Part shown: piece after piece, positions 26,224-34,211 of the stretch | Layout of the letters: the number at the start of each line of letters is the position of its first letter | Numbering within the stretch: the stretch's first letter is position 1 | From: Pyrinomonadaceae bacterium | GTDB taxonomy: Bacteria; Acidobacteriota; Blastocatellia; Pyrinomonadales; Pyrinomonadaceae | NCBI GenBank assembly: GCA_030841085.1 | Contig: JAVEDP010000012.1 | Location: 1 to 64,000 of the forward strand | Direction: 5' to 3' | DNA: 64,000 bases | Notes under the pieces: generated by a model | What the model saw: the letters and a program-made list of their open reading frames with translations, nothing else | Databases searched by the model: none | What the model was told of the DNA's origin: nothing | Program-made: the position numbers and the translations under genes

Positions 26224-26246
26224 GAGTCCAAGCTTTAGCTTGCTCT
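26224..26246. repeat. CT-NN-AG type hairpin before comF
   Basis: CAAGCT/AGCTTG with tip TT at 26229-26242, flanked by GAG and CTC. Same tip rule as the hairpins at 6190 and 34064. Confidence 0.55.
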
Positions 26247-26284
26247 TTCGCAACCGCGCTCCTAAAAGGTCGGCTACAACCAAA

Positions 26285-27037
26285 ATGCTCGCCATTCGCG
26301 CTGCCAATTTGTTTTACGACTCTTGCCTGGCGTTGCTGTATCCGCAAGCTTGCGCTGTGTGCGGAGACAGCGTCGAGTCGCGAACGCTGGGCGTTGCCTG
26401 TGAAAGGTGTTGGCAGGCAACACAAATATTCACCGGGAACGAAACAGTGTGCTGGAAGTGCGGCGCGGTATCTGGTGGAGTTGTATCGCCTGAGCAGCGT
26501 GAAGAAGTGCGTTGCCGGCGTTGCGACGCAGACTCGTTTACGGTTGCTCGCGCGGGTGGAACCTATGAGGGAGCATTGCGAGCTTCGGTGCTGGCGCTTA
26601 AACGCGAGCCTCACGTTTGTAATAAGTTGGTTGAGCTGTTGGTAAACGTTCAGCAGCAGCATCCGTTGAGCCAGGCAACGCGAATCGTTCCCGTTCCGCT
26701 GCACAAAGAACGTGAGCAGGCGCGAGGCTTTAATCAGGCCGGCATCGTTGGGCTCGCGTTGGCCCGAGCGGTTTCGCTACCCATTGACGAAATCAGCCTG
26801 AAGCGGACCGAACATACAACCCGTCACCGCGCCGGCATGGACGCCCGCGACCGGCGCGAGAGTGTGGAAAACGCATTTGCTGTTTCTTATCCCGCTCTGA
26901 TTGCCGGCGAACGGATTTTGCTGATCGACGATGTGTTCACCAGCGGCGCCACGGTTTCAGCTTGCGCGAAAGTTTTGTTGCAGGCCGGAGCGGCGGATGT
27001 GTTTGTGCTGACGATTGCGCGGCCGTTGCCTTATTAA
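26285..27037 (+). CDS. comF: ComF family protein (phosphoribosyltransferase-like)
   Basis: 250 residues from ATG 26285; a longer TTG-initiated reading from 26198 crosses a repeat and is less likely. The N-terminus has a zinc-finger-like set of Cys pairs (CAVCGD, CERCW, CWKCG, CRRCD). The C-terminal PRTase domain has the PRPP motif ILLIDDVFTSGATVSAC near residues 215-231, and RGFNQA with the ARGFNQA ComF signature. ComF proteins support DNA uptake in competent bacteria. No other competence gene is nearby. Confidence 0.92.
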   Translation: MLAIRAANLFYDSCLALLYPQACAVCGDSVESRTLGVACERCWQATQIFTGNETVCWKCGAVSGGVVSPEQREEVRCRRCDADSFTVARAGGTYEGALRASVLALKREPHVCNKLVELLVNVQQQHPLSQATRIVPVPLHKEREQARGFNQAGIVGLALARAVSLPIDEISLKRTEHTTRHRAGMDARDRRESVENAFAVSYPALIAGERILLIDDVFTSGATVSACAKVLLQAGAADVFVLTIARPLPY

Positions 27038-27083
27038 GTTTGTTAATTCGAAGACTTGTTCAAATAAGAATGTTGCGGAACAA

Positions 27084-27491
27084 CTAAAAGAGAATGGTGA
27101 AGCCTTCCTGCGCGAAGTGCTTATCATGGGTGAGCACCTCAGTAATGTTTCGTTCGCGCATAGCGTTCATGGAAATGCAGTCGGTCAAACTATAGCCCTT
27201 GTCGTTGCGAGCTTTGTAGAGAGCAAATCCGGCAAAGAAGCTCTCGTAAGAATGGCGCACTACTTCGGTATCAGGGTTGGTTAGAATCTCTTCAGTCGCG
27301 GACGCGGCTCTAAACCGGGCCTCTTCACCGTGCTCGGCAAAAAAGTTCAGCACTTCGATCAAAATGAGATCCGTTGTAACGAGCCGCACGTCCTGTAGCG
27401 AAGCTTCGGCAGAGAGTGCTGGACCATGCCATTGATCCTTTGGGTTGATCAATGCGACCCAGTAAATCGTATCGGCGAACACTAGCTTCAC
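27084..27491 (-). CDS. PIN-domain ribonuclease toxin (VapC-like)
   Basis: 135 residues with a GTG start at 27491 overlapping the stop of the upstream partner (GTGA). PIN acidic residues are visible: Asp7 in VFADTIYW, Glu46 in ILIEVLNF, Asp104 in SLTDCIS and an Asp in LTHDKHF. Toxins of this type cleave RNA, often tRNA. Convergent with comF. Confidence 0.85.
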   Translation of the reverse strand: MKLVFADTIYWVALINPKDQWHGPALSAEASLQDVRLVTTDLILIEVLNFFAEHGEEARFRAASATEEILTNPDTEVVRHSYESFFAGFALYKARNDKGYSLTDCISMNAMRERNITEVLTHDKHFAQEGFTILF

Positions 27492-27748
27492 AGTTTCTTT
27501 TTCGGGGCCCCGTAAAGGTAGTGGTCATGGTTCACCGAACCATCCGTTGGTACATCATCCCAGGTCCCGGCCGGTGCTTGACTGCTGATTTCTTCAATGA
27601 TTTCCCAGATTGGCCGGACATTTTCGCGCGGTCGTGGTTGTTGTTGTTCCCTTAGCATCTTATCGACCAGCGCCAATACCTCCTCTTGCTTTTCAGCAGG
27701 AAGCCCCTGGATTTTTTCGAGAATCGCTTGCTCTAAGTTTGCTGACAT
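27488..27748 (-). CDS. Probable antitoxin partner of the PIN toxin
   Basis: 86 residues. The N-terminal helix pair MSANLEQAILEKIQGLPAEKQ...VLALVDKML resembles small VapB/DUF2281-like antitoxins, and the Trp/Pro-containing C-terminus may thread into the toxin. It overlaps vapC by 4 nt and has AAGGAGA 9 nt upstream. The assignment rests on position and size more than on a clear family match. Confidence 0.7.
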   Translation of the reverse strand: MSANLEQAILEKIQGLPAEKQEEVLALVDKMLREQQQPRPRENVRPIWEIIEEISSQAPAGTWDDVPTDGSVNHDHYLYGAPKKKL

Positions 27749-27903
27749 ATATCTACTCTCCTTCGGGACCTGGATCGACTCTGGCTTCGTAGAAGACTAC
27801 ACGGGCCCAACTACGGTCGCAAGGACACGTTGGGATAGTACAACTTTGACAAGTCAACACCTTCTCAACCGAGACTAAGGGCAGCGCTAATCGCCCAACG
27901 CCA

Positions 27904-27933
27904 TTCGACGCGTGCCATGACTATCGCTATGAT
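27904..27933 (+). promoter_or_regulatory. Weak promoter with -10 six bases from the pip start
   Basis: TATGAT (27928-27933) ends 6 nt before the ATG at 27940. A poor -35 (TTCGAC, 27904) lies 18 nt further upstream. If used, the mRNA would have practically no leader. No Shine-Dalgarno sequence precedes the gene. Confidence 0.35.
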
Positions 27934-27939
27934 AACTGC

Positions 27940-28899
27940 ATGACAGAACTTCGGATTCTTTACAATCCCATCGAACCATTCGCTACCGGACGACTAAAAG
28001 TCTCTCCAGTCCACGAGCTTTATTACGAGCAGTGCGGTAATCCAAACGGCAAGCCGGTAGTTTTTCTGCATGGTGGACCAGGTGGCGGACTCGTTCCCGA
28101 CTATCGCCGCTATTTCGATCCGCAGATCTATCACATCGTCCTTTTCGATCAGCGCGGATCGGGTGACAGCACTCCGAATGCAAGCCTTGAAGACAACACC
28201 ACCTGGCATCTGGTTGCGGACATTGAAAGTCTGCGTATGCATTTAGGTATTGAACGCTGGCAAGTGTTTGGTGGTTCGTGGGGCAGCACGCTGGCCCTTG
28301 CTTATGCGCAGAAACATCCGGCGCAAGTTACCGAGTTGGTCTTGCGTGGCATATTCCTTTGTCGGAAAAAAGAGATTGATTGGTTTTACCAGGAAGGCTC
28401 GAGTTGGATCTTTCCGGACGTTTGGGAACGGTTCCTGAACGTCATTCCGGAAGCTGAACGCGGTGACATGGTCGGCGCTTATTACCGCCGGTTGGTTGGC
28501 AACGACGAGCAGGAACGACTAAAGGCGGCAAGCGCCTGGAGTATTTGGGAAGGCAGCACCTCAAAACTTTTTCTCGATCCTGATGCAGCCGAGAAGTATG
28601 GCGACCCGCGATTCGCGCTGGCCTTCGCGCGCATCGAGTGTCATTACTTCATGAATAACGCTTTCTTTGACAGCGACAACTACCTGATCGAACACGTCGA
28701 TGCGATTCGTCACCTTCCGGCGGTCATCGTCCAGGGCCGCTACGACGTCGTTTGTCCCCTCCGCAGCGCTTGGGATTTGCACCGTGCCTGGCCGGAAGCG
28801 GACCTGAAGATCATCCCCGACGCGGGTCACTCGATTACCGAACCCGGCATTGTGGATGCACTGGTTACGGCCACAGATCGCTTTGGCCGCTCGGCCTGA
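27940..28899 (+). CDS. pip: Prolyl iminopeptidase (alpha/beta hydrolase, S33)
   Basis: 319 residues. It removes N-terminal proline from peptides. The oxyanion motif HGGPGGG is at 44-50 and the nucleophile elbow GGSWGS at 111-116 (Ser113). Likely acid Asp269 is in GRYDVVCP and His297 in DAGHSITEP. FDQRGSGDSTPN is a family signature. Cytoplasmic, with no signal peptide. Confidence 0.95.
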   Translation: MTELRILYNPIEPFATGRLKVSPVHELYYEQCGNPNGKPVVFLHGGPGGGLVPDYRRYFDPQIYHIVLFDQRGSGDSTPNASLEDNTTWHLVADIESLRMHLGIERWQVFGGSWGSTLALAYAQKHPAQVTELVLRGIFLCRKKEIDWFYQEGSSWIFPDVWERFLNVIPEAERGDMVGAYYRRLVGNDEQERLKAASAWSIWEGSTSKLFLDPDAAEKYGDPRFALAFARIECHYFMNNAFFDSDNYLIEHVDAIRHLPAVIVQGRYDVVCPLRSAWDLHRAWPEADLKIIPDAGHSITEPGIVDALVTATDRFGRSA

Positions 28900-28947
28900 A
28901 TTTCGCGAAAACCGGCAATTTGCAGCCCAGCTTCCGGCGAGTCTCAC

Positions 28948-28976
28948 TTGTCACTAAACTGTGCGTCGCGTAATAT
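28948..28976 (+). promoter_or_regulatory. Strong sigma-70 promoter, apparently leaderless, for HNH gene
   Basis: TTGTCA (28948-28953), 17-nt spacer, TAATAT (28971-28976). The ATG at 28986 lies 10 nt after the -10, so transcription should start within about 3 nt of the start codon. No Shine-Dalgarno sequence is present. Confidence 0.6.
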
Positions 28977-28985
28977 CGGCCTTGT

Positions 28986-29513
28986 ATGACTGGTCGTGTG
29001 CTAGTGCTGAATGCCTCGTTTGAACCCATCAACGTGTGCAACGAAAGGCGCGCCGTGGTGATGATTTTCAAGGGCGTGGCGCGCGTGGAAGAACACAACG
29101 GTCACATGCTTCATTCAGCCAAGCTGACGATTCATGCGCCGTCGGTCATTCGACTAACCGAGTACATCCACATTCCTTTTGAGCGGCGCTCACTTTCGCG
29201 GAAGAATATTCTGCTGCGCGATCATTCGACCTGCCAGTATTGTGGCCGTCAGCATACGCCGGCGGAATTGACATTGGACCATGTGCTGCCGCGTTCGCGT
29301 GGCGGCGAATCGTCCTGGGACAATCTGGTTGCCTGCTGCAAAAGGTGTAATCATAAAAAGGGAAACCGAACTCCCGAAGAATCCGGCATGCACCTGTTAC
29401 GACGGCCGCGCGGTTTTTCATTACACGTTAACCGGCAAATCATGCGCTATCTGGGACGCGCCGATGAAACGTGGAGGAAATATCTCTTCTATGAATCCAA
29501 CAACGATAGGTAA
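28986..29513 (+). CDS. HNH endonuclease family protein
   Basis: 175 residues. The HNH core is CQYCGR (near residue 85), [12 protein letters not shown] (the DH pair) and [20 protein letters not shown], with four zinc cysteines. The N-terminal 80 residues ([30 protein letters not shown]) are typical of the widespread stand-alone COG1403 proteins found beside housekeeping genes, often of unknown role. No intron, phage or restriction context is present. Confidence 0.93.
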   Translation: MTGRVLVLNASFEPINVCNERRAVVMIFKGVARVEEHNGHMLHSAKLTIHAPSVIRLTEYIHIPFERRSLSRKNILLRDHSTCQYCGRQHTPAELTLDHVLPRSRGGESSWDNLVACCKRCNHKKGNRTPEESGMHLLRRPRGFSLHVNRQIMRYLGRADETWRKYLFYESNNDR

Positions 29514-29558
29514 AACTTGTTCGCGATCATTCACCGTTAGATTAGAAAAGAGGAAGTT

Positions 29559-29753
29559 ATGACTGAAACAGTTCTTGCCATTGGAGGCCTTGGCACCCCC
29601 GAGATTCTGGTTATTGCGGTAGTTATCTTTTTGCTTTTTGGAGCAACGCGCCTGCCGCAGTTGGCTAAGTCGCTTGGCCAAAGCAAACGCGCTTTCAAGG
29701 AAGGTTTGGATGAAGGCGCAAAGGAAGATGAAAAGGAAGCGAAAGAAAAATAG
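29559..29753 (+). CDS. tatA: Twin-arginine translocase subunit TatA
   Basis: 64 residues: a short N-terminus, one membrane helix (PEILVIAVVIFLLFGATRLPQLA at about 14-36) with the FGxxRLP motif, an amphipathic helix (SLGQSKRAFKEGLDE) and an acidic/Lys tail. It forms the pore of the Tat system. tatC is not in the window. GAGGAAG lies upstream. Confidence 0.95.
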   Translation: MTETVLAIGGLGTPEILVIAVVIFLLFGATRLPQLAKSLGQSKRAFKEGLDEGAKEDEKEAKEK

Positions 29754-29779
29754 ACCGCCAAGGTTTTTGCTTTTCCGCC

Positions 29780-29819
29780 AGCCGCTCTAATTTCGTCTCA
29801 TTGGATGAGCGGCTTTTTG
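29780..29819 (+). terminator. Rho-independent terminator after tatA
   Basis: Stem AGCCGCTC (29780-29787) with GAGCGGCT (29807-29814), then TTTTT. Its second half also encodes the last residues of the convergent methyltransferase gene. Confidence 0.8.
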
Positions 29820-30655
29820 CCCATTACCAGGGTAGCTTTTACTGAAAGCGCAAACCCTGCCTCATGTCGTTCTTCATTAATCAGCCGCGCGATCTCGGCA
29901 ATGACTTGTTGCCGGGAGTCGGCTGGCAAAGTTTCCAGCCAGATCGGCATTAAAAAATCGCTGATTAGCGGCGCTTTTAGGAACTGCTCTTCCGAGTCGT
30001 AGTCAAACTCCTCTATCCGCGTCCAGCTCTCAATTTCGTCAAGCCCCGCGCGTTCCGCCATCGCCTCAACGGCGGAAACTGAGGGCAGCGTAGTTATCAA
30101 ACTTTCGACATCTACTTCATGGTCCAGCAAGCCGCAATTGTGCAGCGCTTCCCAGTAAATGGAAAAGAATTCGCCGAAACTGGAGAAGGTCGGCAGCACG
30201 AGCGCAACGGTTGCATTCGGCGCGGCTACCCTCACCATTTCCGCGATCATCTGCGGCACGCGTTGCGAATGAACCAACGAACCATCACCAATCACGAGGT
30301 TGAATTGATTGGCCGGTAAGGTTAGCGCGTCGACTTTCCCCTGCAGGAATTGCGTGCCGTCTTTCAAGACAGCAGCCTTTGCGCGTCCCAATTCCAGCGA
30401 CTCTTCGTTTTCATCAATGGATTGAAAGGTAACGTTCGCGTTAGCGCGTTCCTGCAAAGCGATCGCGTGGCCGCCGGTTCCGGCCGCGAGATAAAGCGCG
30501 CGACCTTCTTGCGGCAGCTTTACATGCTGGTCAATGAGTTCGGCAAACCTCTCGCCCCAATCGTTGGCGACGAAGAGCTCATGCAGGTAGGCCAGTTCCT
30601 TGTTCGTCTTGGGCGAGAGCATATTACCGCAACTGAGAAAACCGAGATTTTCCAT
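29798..30655 (-). CDS. Class I SAM-dependent methyltransferase
   Basis: Up to 285 residues. The SAM motif I is ALYLAAGTGGHAIALQ near residues 53-68, and the acidic loop is FQSIDENEES. DALTLPANQFNLVIGDGSLVHS and the following VRVAAPNATVALVLPTF correspond to motifs II-III. The substrate is unknown. The ATG at 30655 lies inside a family G heptad word; the next ATG at 30622 (MLSPKTNKE) gives 274 residues and may be the true start. Confidence 0.82.
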   Translation of the reverse strand: MENLGFLSCGNMLSPKTNKELAYLHELFVANDWGERFAELIDQHVKLPQEGRALYLAAGTGGHAIALQERANANVTFQSIDENEESLELGRAKAAVLKDGTQFLQGKVDALTLPANQFNLVIGDGSLVHSQRVPQMIAEMVRVAAPNATVALVLPTFSSFGEFFSIYWEALHNCGLLDHEVDVESLITTLPSVSAVEAMAERAGLDEIESWTRIEEFDYDSEEQFLKAPLISDFLMPIWLETLPADSRQQVIAEIARLINEERHEAGFALSVKATLVMGKKPLIQ

Positions 30656-30813
30656 TTACCATTTGCCATTTTTCATTTGCCATTTCATTCGGCCCGACAA
30701 GCCCGTATCGCGATGACTTTGATCGATCCAACTCGGACTTCAAACTGGAGAGTCCTGCTGAACGACAGCTCATCAATGGAAAATGGAAAATGGTAAATGG
30801 CAAATGGAAAATC
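30648..30813. repeat. Heptad inverted repeat, family G, between methyltransferase and rarA
   Basis: Left arm 30648-30690 (TTTCCAT, TTACCAT, TTGCCAT words) and right arm 30774-30813 (ATGGAAA, ATGGTAA, ATGGCAA words), 7-bp phase, about 83 nt between the arms. On the minus strand the words contain ATG codons at the methyltransferase 5' end. Confidence 0.86.
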
Positions 30814-30820
30814 TCTTTGT

Positions 30821-32107
30821 TCACTCTTCCTCAAAATACCTATGGCCGTGCAAAACCTCCGGCAGGCAATCCATCTCTTCCTTCGCGGAAGGATCGCTGT
30901 GCACGTAGCGATAACCTTCGCCATAACCAACGTGCTTCATCAACGGTGTAACCGCATTTCGCAAGTGCAGCGGCACCGGCTCGCGCGCGGTTTCTGTGGC
31001 ATCGGCGAGCGCCGCGTGATAAGCGCGTTTGACGGCATTTGATTTCGGCGCCTGCGCCAGATAAATCGTCGCCTGCGACAAAGGAAACAAACCTTCCGGC
31101 AGGCCGATGAGTTGAACAATGTCGGCCGCAGCTGCTGCCTGGACCATTGCCTGCGGATCGGCAAGGCCAATGTCTTCAGAAGCGAGAATGCAAAGTCGGC
31201 GCGCAATGAAGATCGGATCGGCGCCGCCTTCAATCAATCGCGCCAGCCAGTAAAGCGAAGCATCGACATCGGAGTTGCGTAAAGACTTGATCAATGCCGA
31301 CGCCAGGTTGTAGTGCTCTTCGCCGCCTTTGTCATAGGCAAACTGCGCCCGCCCGAGTGCCTCAACGACAGTGTCACTGGTGATTCGCCGCGCGCCACTT
31401 TCGTCCGGCGGCGTCGATTCGACTGCAGCCTCAAGCGCGGAAAGCGCCACACGCGCGTCACCGCCGGCGTTGTTCGCCAGGCGCTCAAGCACTGTGTCCG
31501 AGACGACCGCGTGCAGCTCGCCCAAGCCTCGTTCGTGGTCATCCATTGCGCGTCTTAGAATTGAGTTGATATCGGATTGCGAAAGCGGATTAAGGACGAG
31601 AACGCGGCAGCGCGAGAGGAGCGCGCCGTTAACTTCAAACGAGGGGTTTTCAGTCGTGGCTCCAATTAACGTCAGCGTTCCGTTCTCGACGGCATGCAGC
31701 AACGCATCCTGTTGTCCTTTATTAAAACGATGAATTTCATCGATGAAGAGGATCGTGCGCGTGCCGAATTTGCGTTCGTGACTGGCCTCGGCAATGGCCG
31801 CGCGTAAATCCTTGACGCCGGAAAAAACTGCCGACAGGGCGACAAAGCGCGCTTCCGAGTTTTCCGCCAGCAAGCGCGCCAGCGTGGTCTTGCCAGTTCC
31901 CGGAGCGCCCCAGAGAATCAGCGAAGGCAGGTTTGCTGAACCTTCCAACAAGCGGCGAAGAATGCGGCCTTCGCCGACGAGATGGTCCTGGCCAACAAAC
32001 TCTGCCAGCGAATGTGGGCGCATCCGCTCGGCCAGCGGGGCGGAACTCTCAACCGCGGGCGCGGGCGGCAGGTTGCCAAATAGATTTCCTGTAGTGGAAG
32101 ATGCCAT
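30821..32107 (-). CDS. rarA: Replication-associated recombination protein RarA (MgsA)
   Basis: 428 residues from the ATG at 32107; a GTG six codons upstream is possible. It is an AAA+ ATPase acting at stalled forks. It shows RPHSLAEFVGQDHLVGEG, Walker A WGAPGTGKTTLA near residue 66, Walker B FIDEIHRFNKGQQDALL, sensor GATTENPSFEV, arginine finger SRCRVLVL, and the C-terminal tetramerisation part EEHYNLASALIKSLRNSDVDA, YWLARLIEGGADPIFIARRL. Confidence 0.96.
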   Translation of the reverse strand: MASSTTGNLFGNLPPAPAVESSAPLAERMRPHSLAEFVGQDHLVGEGRILRRLLEGSANLPSLILWGAPGTGKTTLARLLAENSEARFVALSAVFSGVKDLRAAIAEASHERKFGTRTILFIDEIHRFNKGQQDALLHAVENGTLTLIGATTENPSFEVNGALLSRCRVLVLNPLSQSDINSILRRAMDDHERGLGELHAVVSDTVLERLANNAGGDARVALSALEAAVESTPPDESGARRITSDTVVEALGRAQFAYDKGGEEHYNLASALIKSLRNSDVDASLYWLARLIEGGADPIFIARRLCILASEDIGLADPQAMVQAAAAADIVQLIGLPEGLFPLSQATIYLAQAPKSNAVKRAYHAALADATETAREPVPLHLRNAVTPLMKHVGYGEGYRYVHSDPSAKEEMDCLPEVLHGHRYFEEE

Positions 32108-32297
32108 CGGTGAAATCAGGTACACGCAATTATCGCTGAAACCGTTTACGCGCGCGACTGCCCACGGGCCCGTTCGCTGGCTTCGGGATAATCACGATCT
32201 TGACGGAACGTAGCTGCCCCGGTCCTCGTATAGCCAACCGAGCGCAGAAAAGCAGCGCTATTAGAAAAGAAAAGCTGGCAGGACGGGGAGTGAAACC

Positions 32298-32513
32298 ATG
32301 AAAGACGCAACCGACGTATTAAGAATTGTAGGCATCATTCTTCTGGGAATTTTTGTATTCGCAGTAGGTATTCCATTGGTGCTGACCGCGGCGGGCATCA
32401 CACTTGGCATTATCAAGATATTGTTTGGCATCGCTGTCCTGGTCATAAAACTCGCCGTCGTGCTCGCAATTGCATATTTGATTTTGACCGGCATTCGCGC
32501 GCTGGTGCGATAG
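32298..32513 (+). CDS. Small two-helix membrane protein, unknown function
   Basis: 71 residues. Two or three hydrophobic stretches (about 10-30 and 34-65) rich in Ile, Leu, Val and Gly, with a short basic end (IRALVR). ATG 32298 follows GGGGAGTG. No family recognised; it may be an inner-membrane protein of the type found beside stress genes. Confidence 0.6.
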   Translation: MKDATDVLRIVGIILLGIFVFAVGIPLVLTAAGITLGIIKILFGIAVLVIKLAVVLAIAYLILTGIRALVR

Positions 32514-32659
32514 TTCGGGTCGCTGGCCTTCATCGCTGGTTCGGCAAAGTTCCCACCGTGCAAAAAATCGTGCATCTTTCGGAACATCCCAACCTTTTTC
32601 TTCCTCTTGACGTTAAGAATCAATTGAAGTCATGATCCCCCACGGAAACGAAGCGGGTT

Positions 32660-32884
32660 ATGACTTCAGAAGCAAGATTAAATAGATTGGAACGAATCGC
32701 GCTACTGTTCGTCCGAGCAGGCATACGGGAGCGGACTCGAGTCCGCGAACATGAAGACAAGATAAATATTTTGTTTAATGCTCAAATTAAGACTGAGGAG
32801 AGCCTGGTCACATTAGCGGAAGCACAGACCCATACCGATCACAGGCTTGATGCACTGATCGATATCATTCGCAGCGGCCGGTAG
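32660..32884 (+). CDS. Small helical protein carrying a palindrome in its gene
   Basis: 74 residues, predicted mostly helical by composition (LNRLERIALLFVRAG, then a heptad-like C-terminal helix INILFNAQIKTEESL...HRLDALIDIIRSG). No known function. Codons 23-30 contain the 16-bp palindrome GCGGACT-CG-AGTCCGC (32731-32746), the same class as the intergenic CT-NN-AG hairpins. A start further upstream was not found. Confidence 0.55.
   Translation: MTSEARLNRLERIALLFVRAGIRERTRVREHEDKINILFNAQIKTEESLVTLAEAQTHTDHRLDALIDIIRSGR
32731..32746. repeat. CT-NN-AG palindrome inside a coding frame
   Basis: GCGGACT/AGTCCGC around CG. It encodes part of RERTRVRE in the 74-residue protein. Confidence 0.6.
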
Positions 32885-32907
32885 AGAATTGCAAACTCTC
32901 AAACTCA

Positions 32908-34008
32908 TTAAACGTTAAACCGAAAATGGACCACGTCGCCATCCTGCATGATGTAGTCCTTGCCTTCTAACCTCGTCAATCCCTTCTCGCGTGCAATCAC
33001 ATTTGAGCCGGCGCGCAGCAAGTCTTCATAATTGATCACCTCAGCGCGAATAAACCCTCTTTCAATGTCTGTATGAATTGTGCCGGCTGCCGTTTGCGCG
33101 CGCGTGTTCTGCGGAATGGTCCAGGCGCGCACTTCTTTTTCGCCCGCAGTCAGAAACGACATCAAGCCCAGCAGATGATAGGCACTCTTGATCAAACGAT
33201 CGACGCCGCTCCCAGATACACCGAGGCTCTTGAGATATTCGATACGCTCTTCAAGCGGCAGCGAAACGAGTTCCGCTTCCAGTTGCGCGCAGATGACGAC
33301 ACATTCCGCCGCTTCCTGCGCGGCAATTTCCTGGACCGCTTTGACGCGCGCGTTGCTCGCCGGATCACCAAGCGTGTTTTCATCGACATTGGCGGCGTAG
33401 ATCGTCGGCTTCATCGTCAACAGAAAAAAGTCACGAGCCACTGCGCGCTCGTCGTCAGTTAGTGAAACAGTACGCGCCGATTTGCCTTGTTCAAGGACCG
33501 GCAGCAGCTTTTCCAGCACTGCCAGCTCGGCGCGCGCCAACTTGTCGCCAGTCTTTAAGTTCTTTTGCGCTTTGTCGCGACGGCGTTCAGCGGTTGCCAT
33601 GTCCGCCAGAGCCAGTTCGATTTGGATGGTTTCAATGTCGCGCGCAGGATCGACTGAGCCTTCGACGTGAATGACGATGTCGTCTTCAAAACAGCGCACT
33701 ACCTGGACCACCGTGTCGGTCTCACGAATGTTTGCGAGGAACTGGTTTCCCAGTCCTTCACCTTTCGAAGCCCCGCGCACGAGGCCGGCGATATCCAAAA
33801 ACTCTACCGTCGCCGGAACGATAACGGTCGTCTTGACCAGGCGCGCCAGCGGTTCCAGCCGCTCGTCTGGAACGGGTACAACGCCAACATTTGGTTCAAT
33901 CGTCGCGAAGGGATAGTTGGCGGCCAGCGCCGCTGTTTGCGCGGTCAGCGCATTAAACAAAGTAGACTTGCCAACGTTTGGCAAGCCCACGATACCTGCT
34001 CGTAACAT
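32908..34008 (-). CDS. ychF: Ribosome-binding ATPase YchF
   Basis: 366 residues, full length. Obg-like family that prefers ATP. It shows [15 protein letters not shown] (residues 8-22), [38 protein letters not shown], a central coiled coil (about 130-200) and the C-terminal TGS domain ending in [29 protein letters not shown] precedes the ATG. Confidence 0.97.
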   Translation of the reverse strand: MLRAGIVGLPNVGKSTLFNALTAQTAALAANYPFATIEPNVGVVPVPDERLEPLARLVKTTVIVPATVEFLDIAGLVRGASKGEGLGNQFLANIRETDTVVQVVRCFEDDIVIHVEGSVDPARDIETIQIELALADMATAERRRDKAQKNLKTGDKLARAELAVLEKLLPVLEQGKSARTVSLTDDERAVARDFFLLTMKPTIYAANVDENTLGDPASNARVKAVQEIAAQEAAECVVICAQLEAELVSLPLEERIEYLKSLGVSGSGVDRLIKSAYHLLGLMSFLTAGEKEVRAWTIPQNTRAQTAAGTIHTDIERGFIRAEVINYEDLLRAGSNVIAREKGLTRLEGKDYIMQDGDVVHFRFNV

Positions 34009-34059
34009 GATTTTTCCTCGAGATGGAAACTAACCGAAATCATCGCGACGCGCAAACTA

Positions 34060-34117
34060 GTGGCACAGACTTGAGTCTGTGTTTGCCACAGCGCCACAGA
34101 CTAAAGTCTATGCCACT
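34060..34117. repeat. Pair of CT-NN-AG hairpins upstream of the membrane gene
   Basis: Palindromes at 34064-34081 and 34095-34112 with CACAGACT stems, enclosed by AGTGGCA/TGCCACT. This is the same arrangement as at 11541-11628. A TATAAT at 34126 lies just downstream but no good -35 is seen. Confidence 0.8.
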
Positions 34118-34211
34118 ACTTCGCGTATAATCCGCCGCGGTAATTATTCTCGATTCATTAAAGGACGCAGACGGGAGCAATCGCTTCGCGCTTAGGCCCG
34201 TCGACAACTGC

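Noticed and set aside
28986-29513. HNH gene as part of a phage, homing intron or defence island
   Set aside because: Neighbours are housekeeping genes, and no integrase, methylase or intron structure is present.
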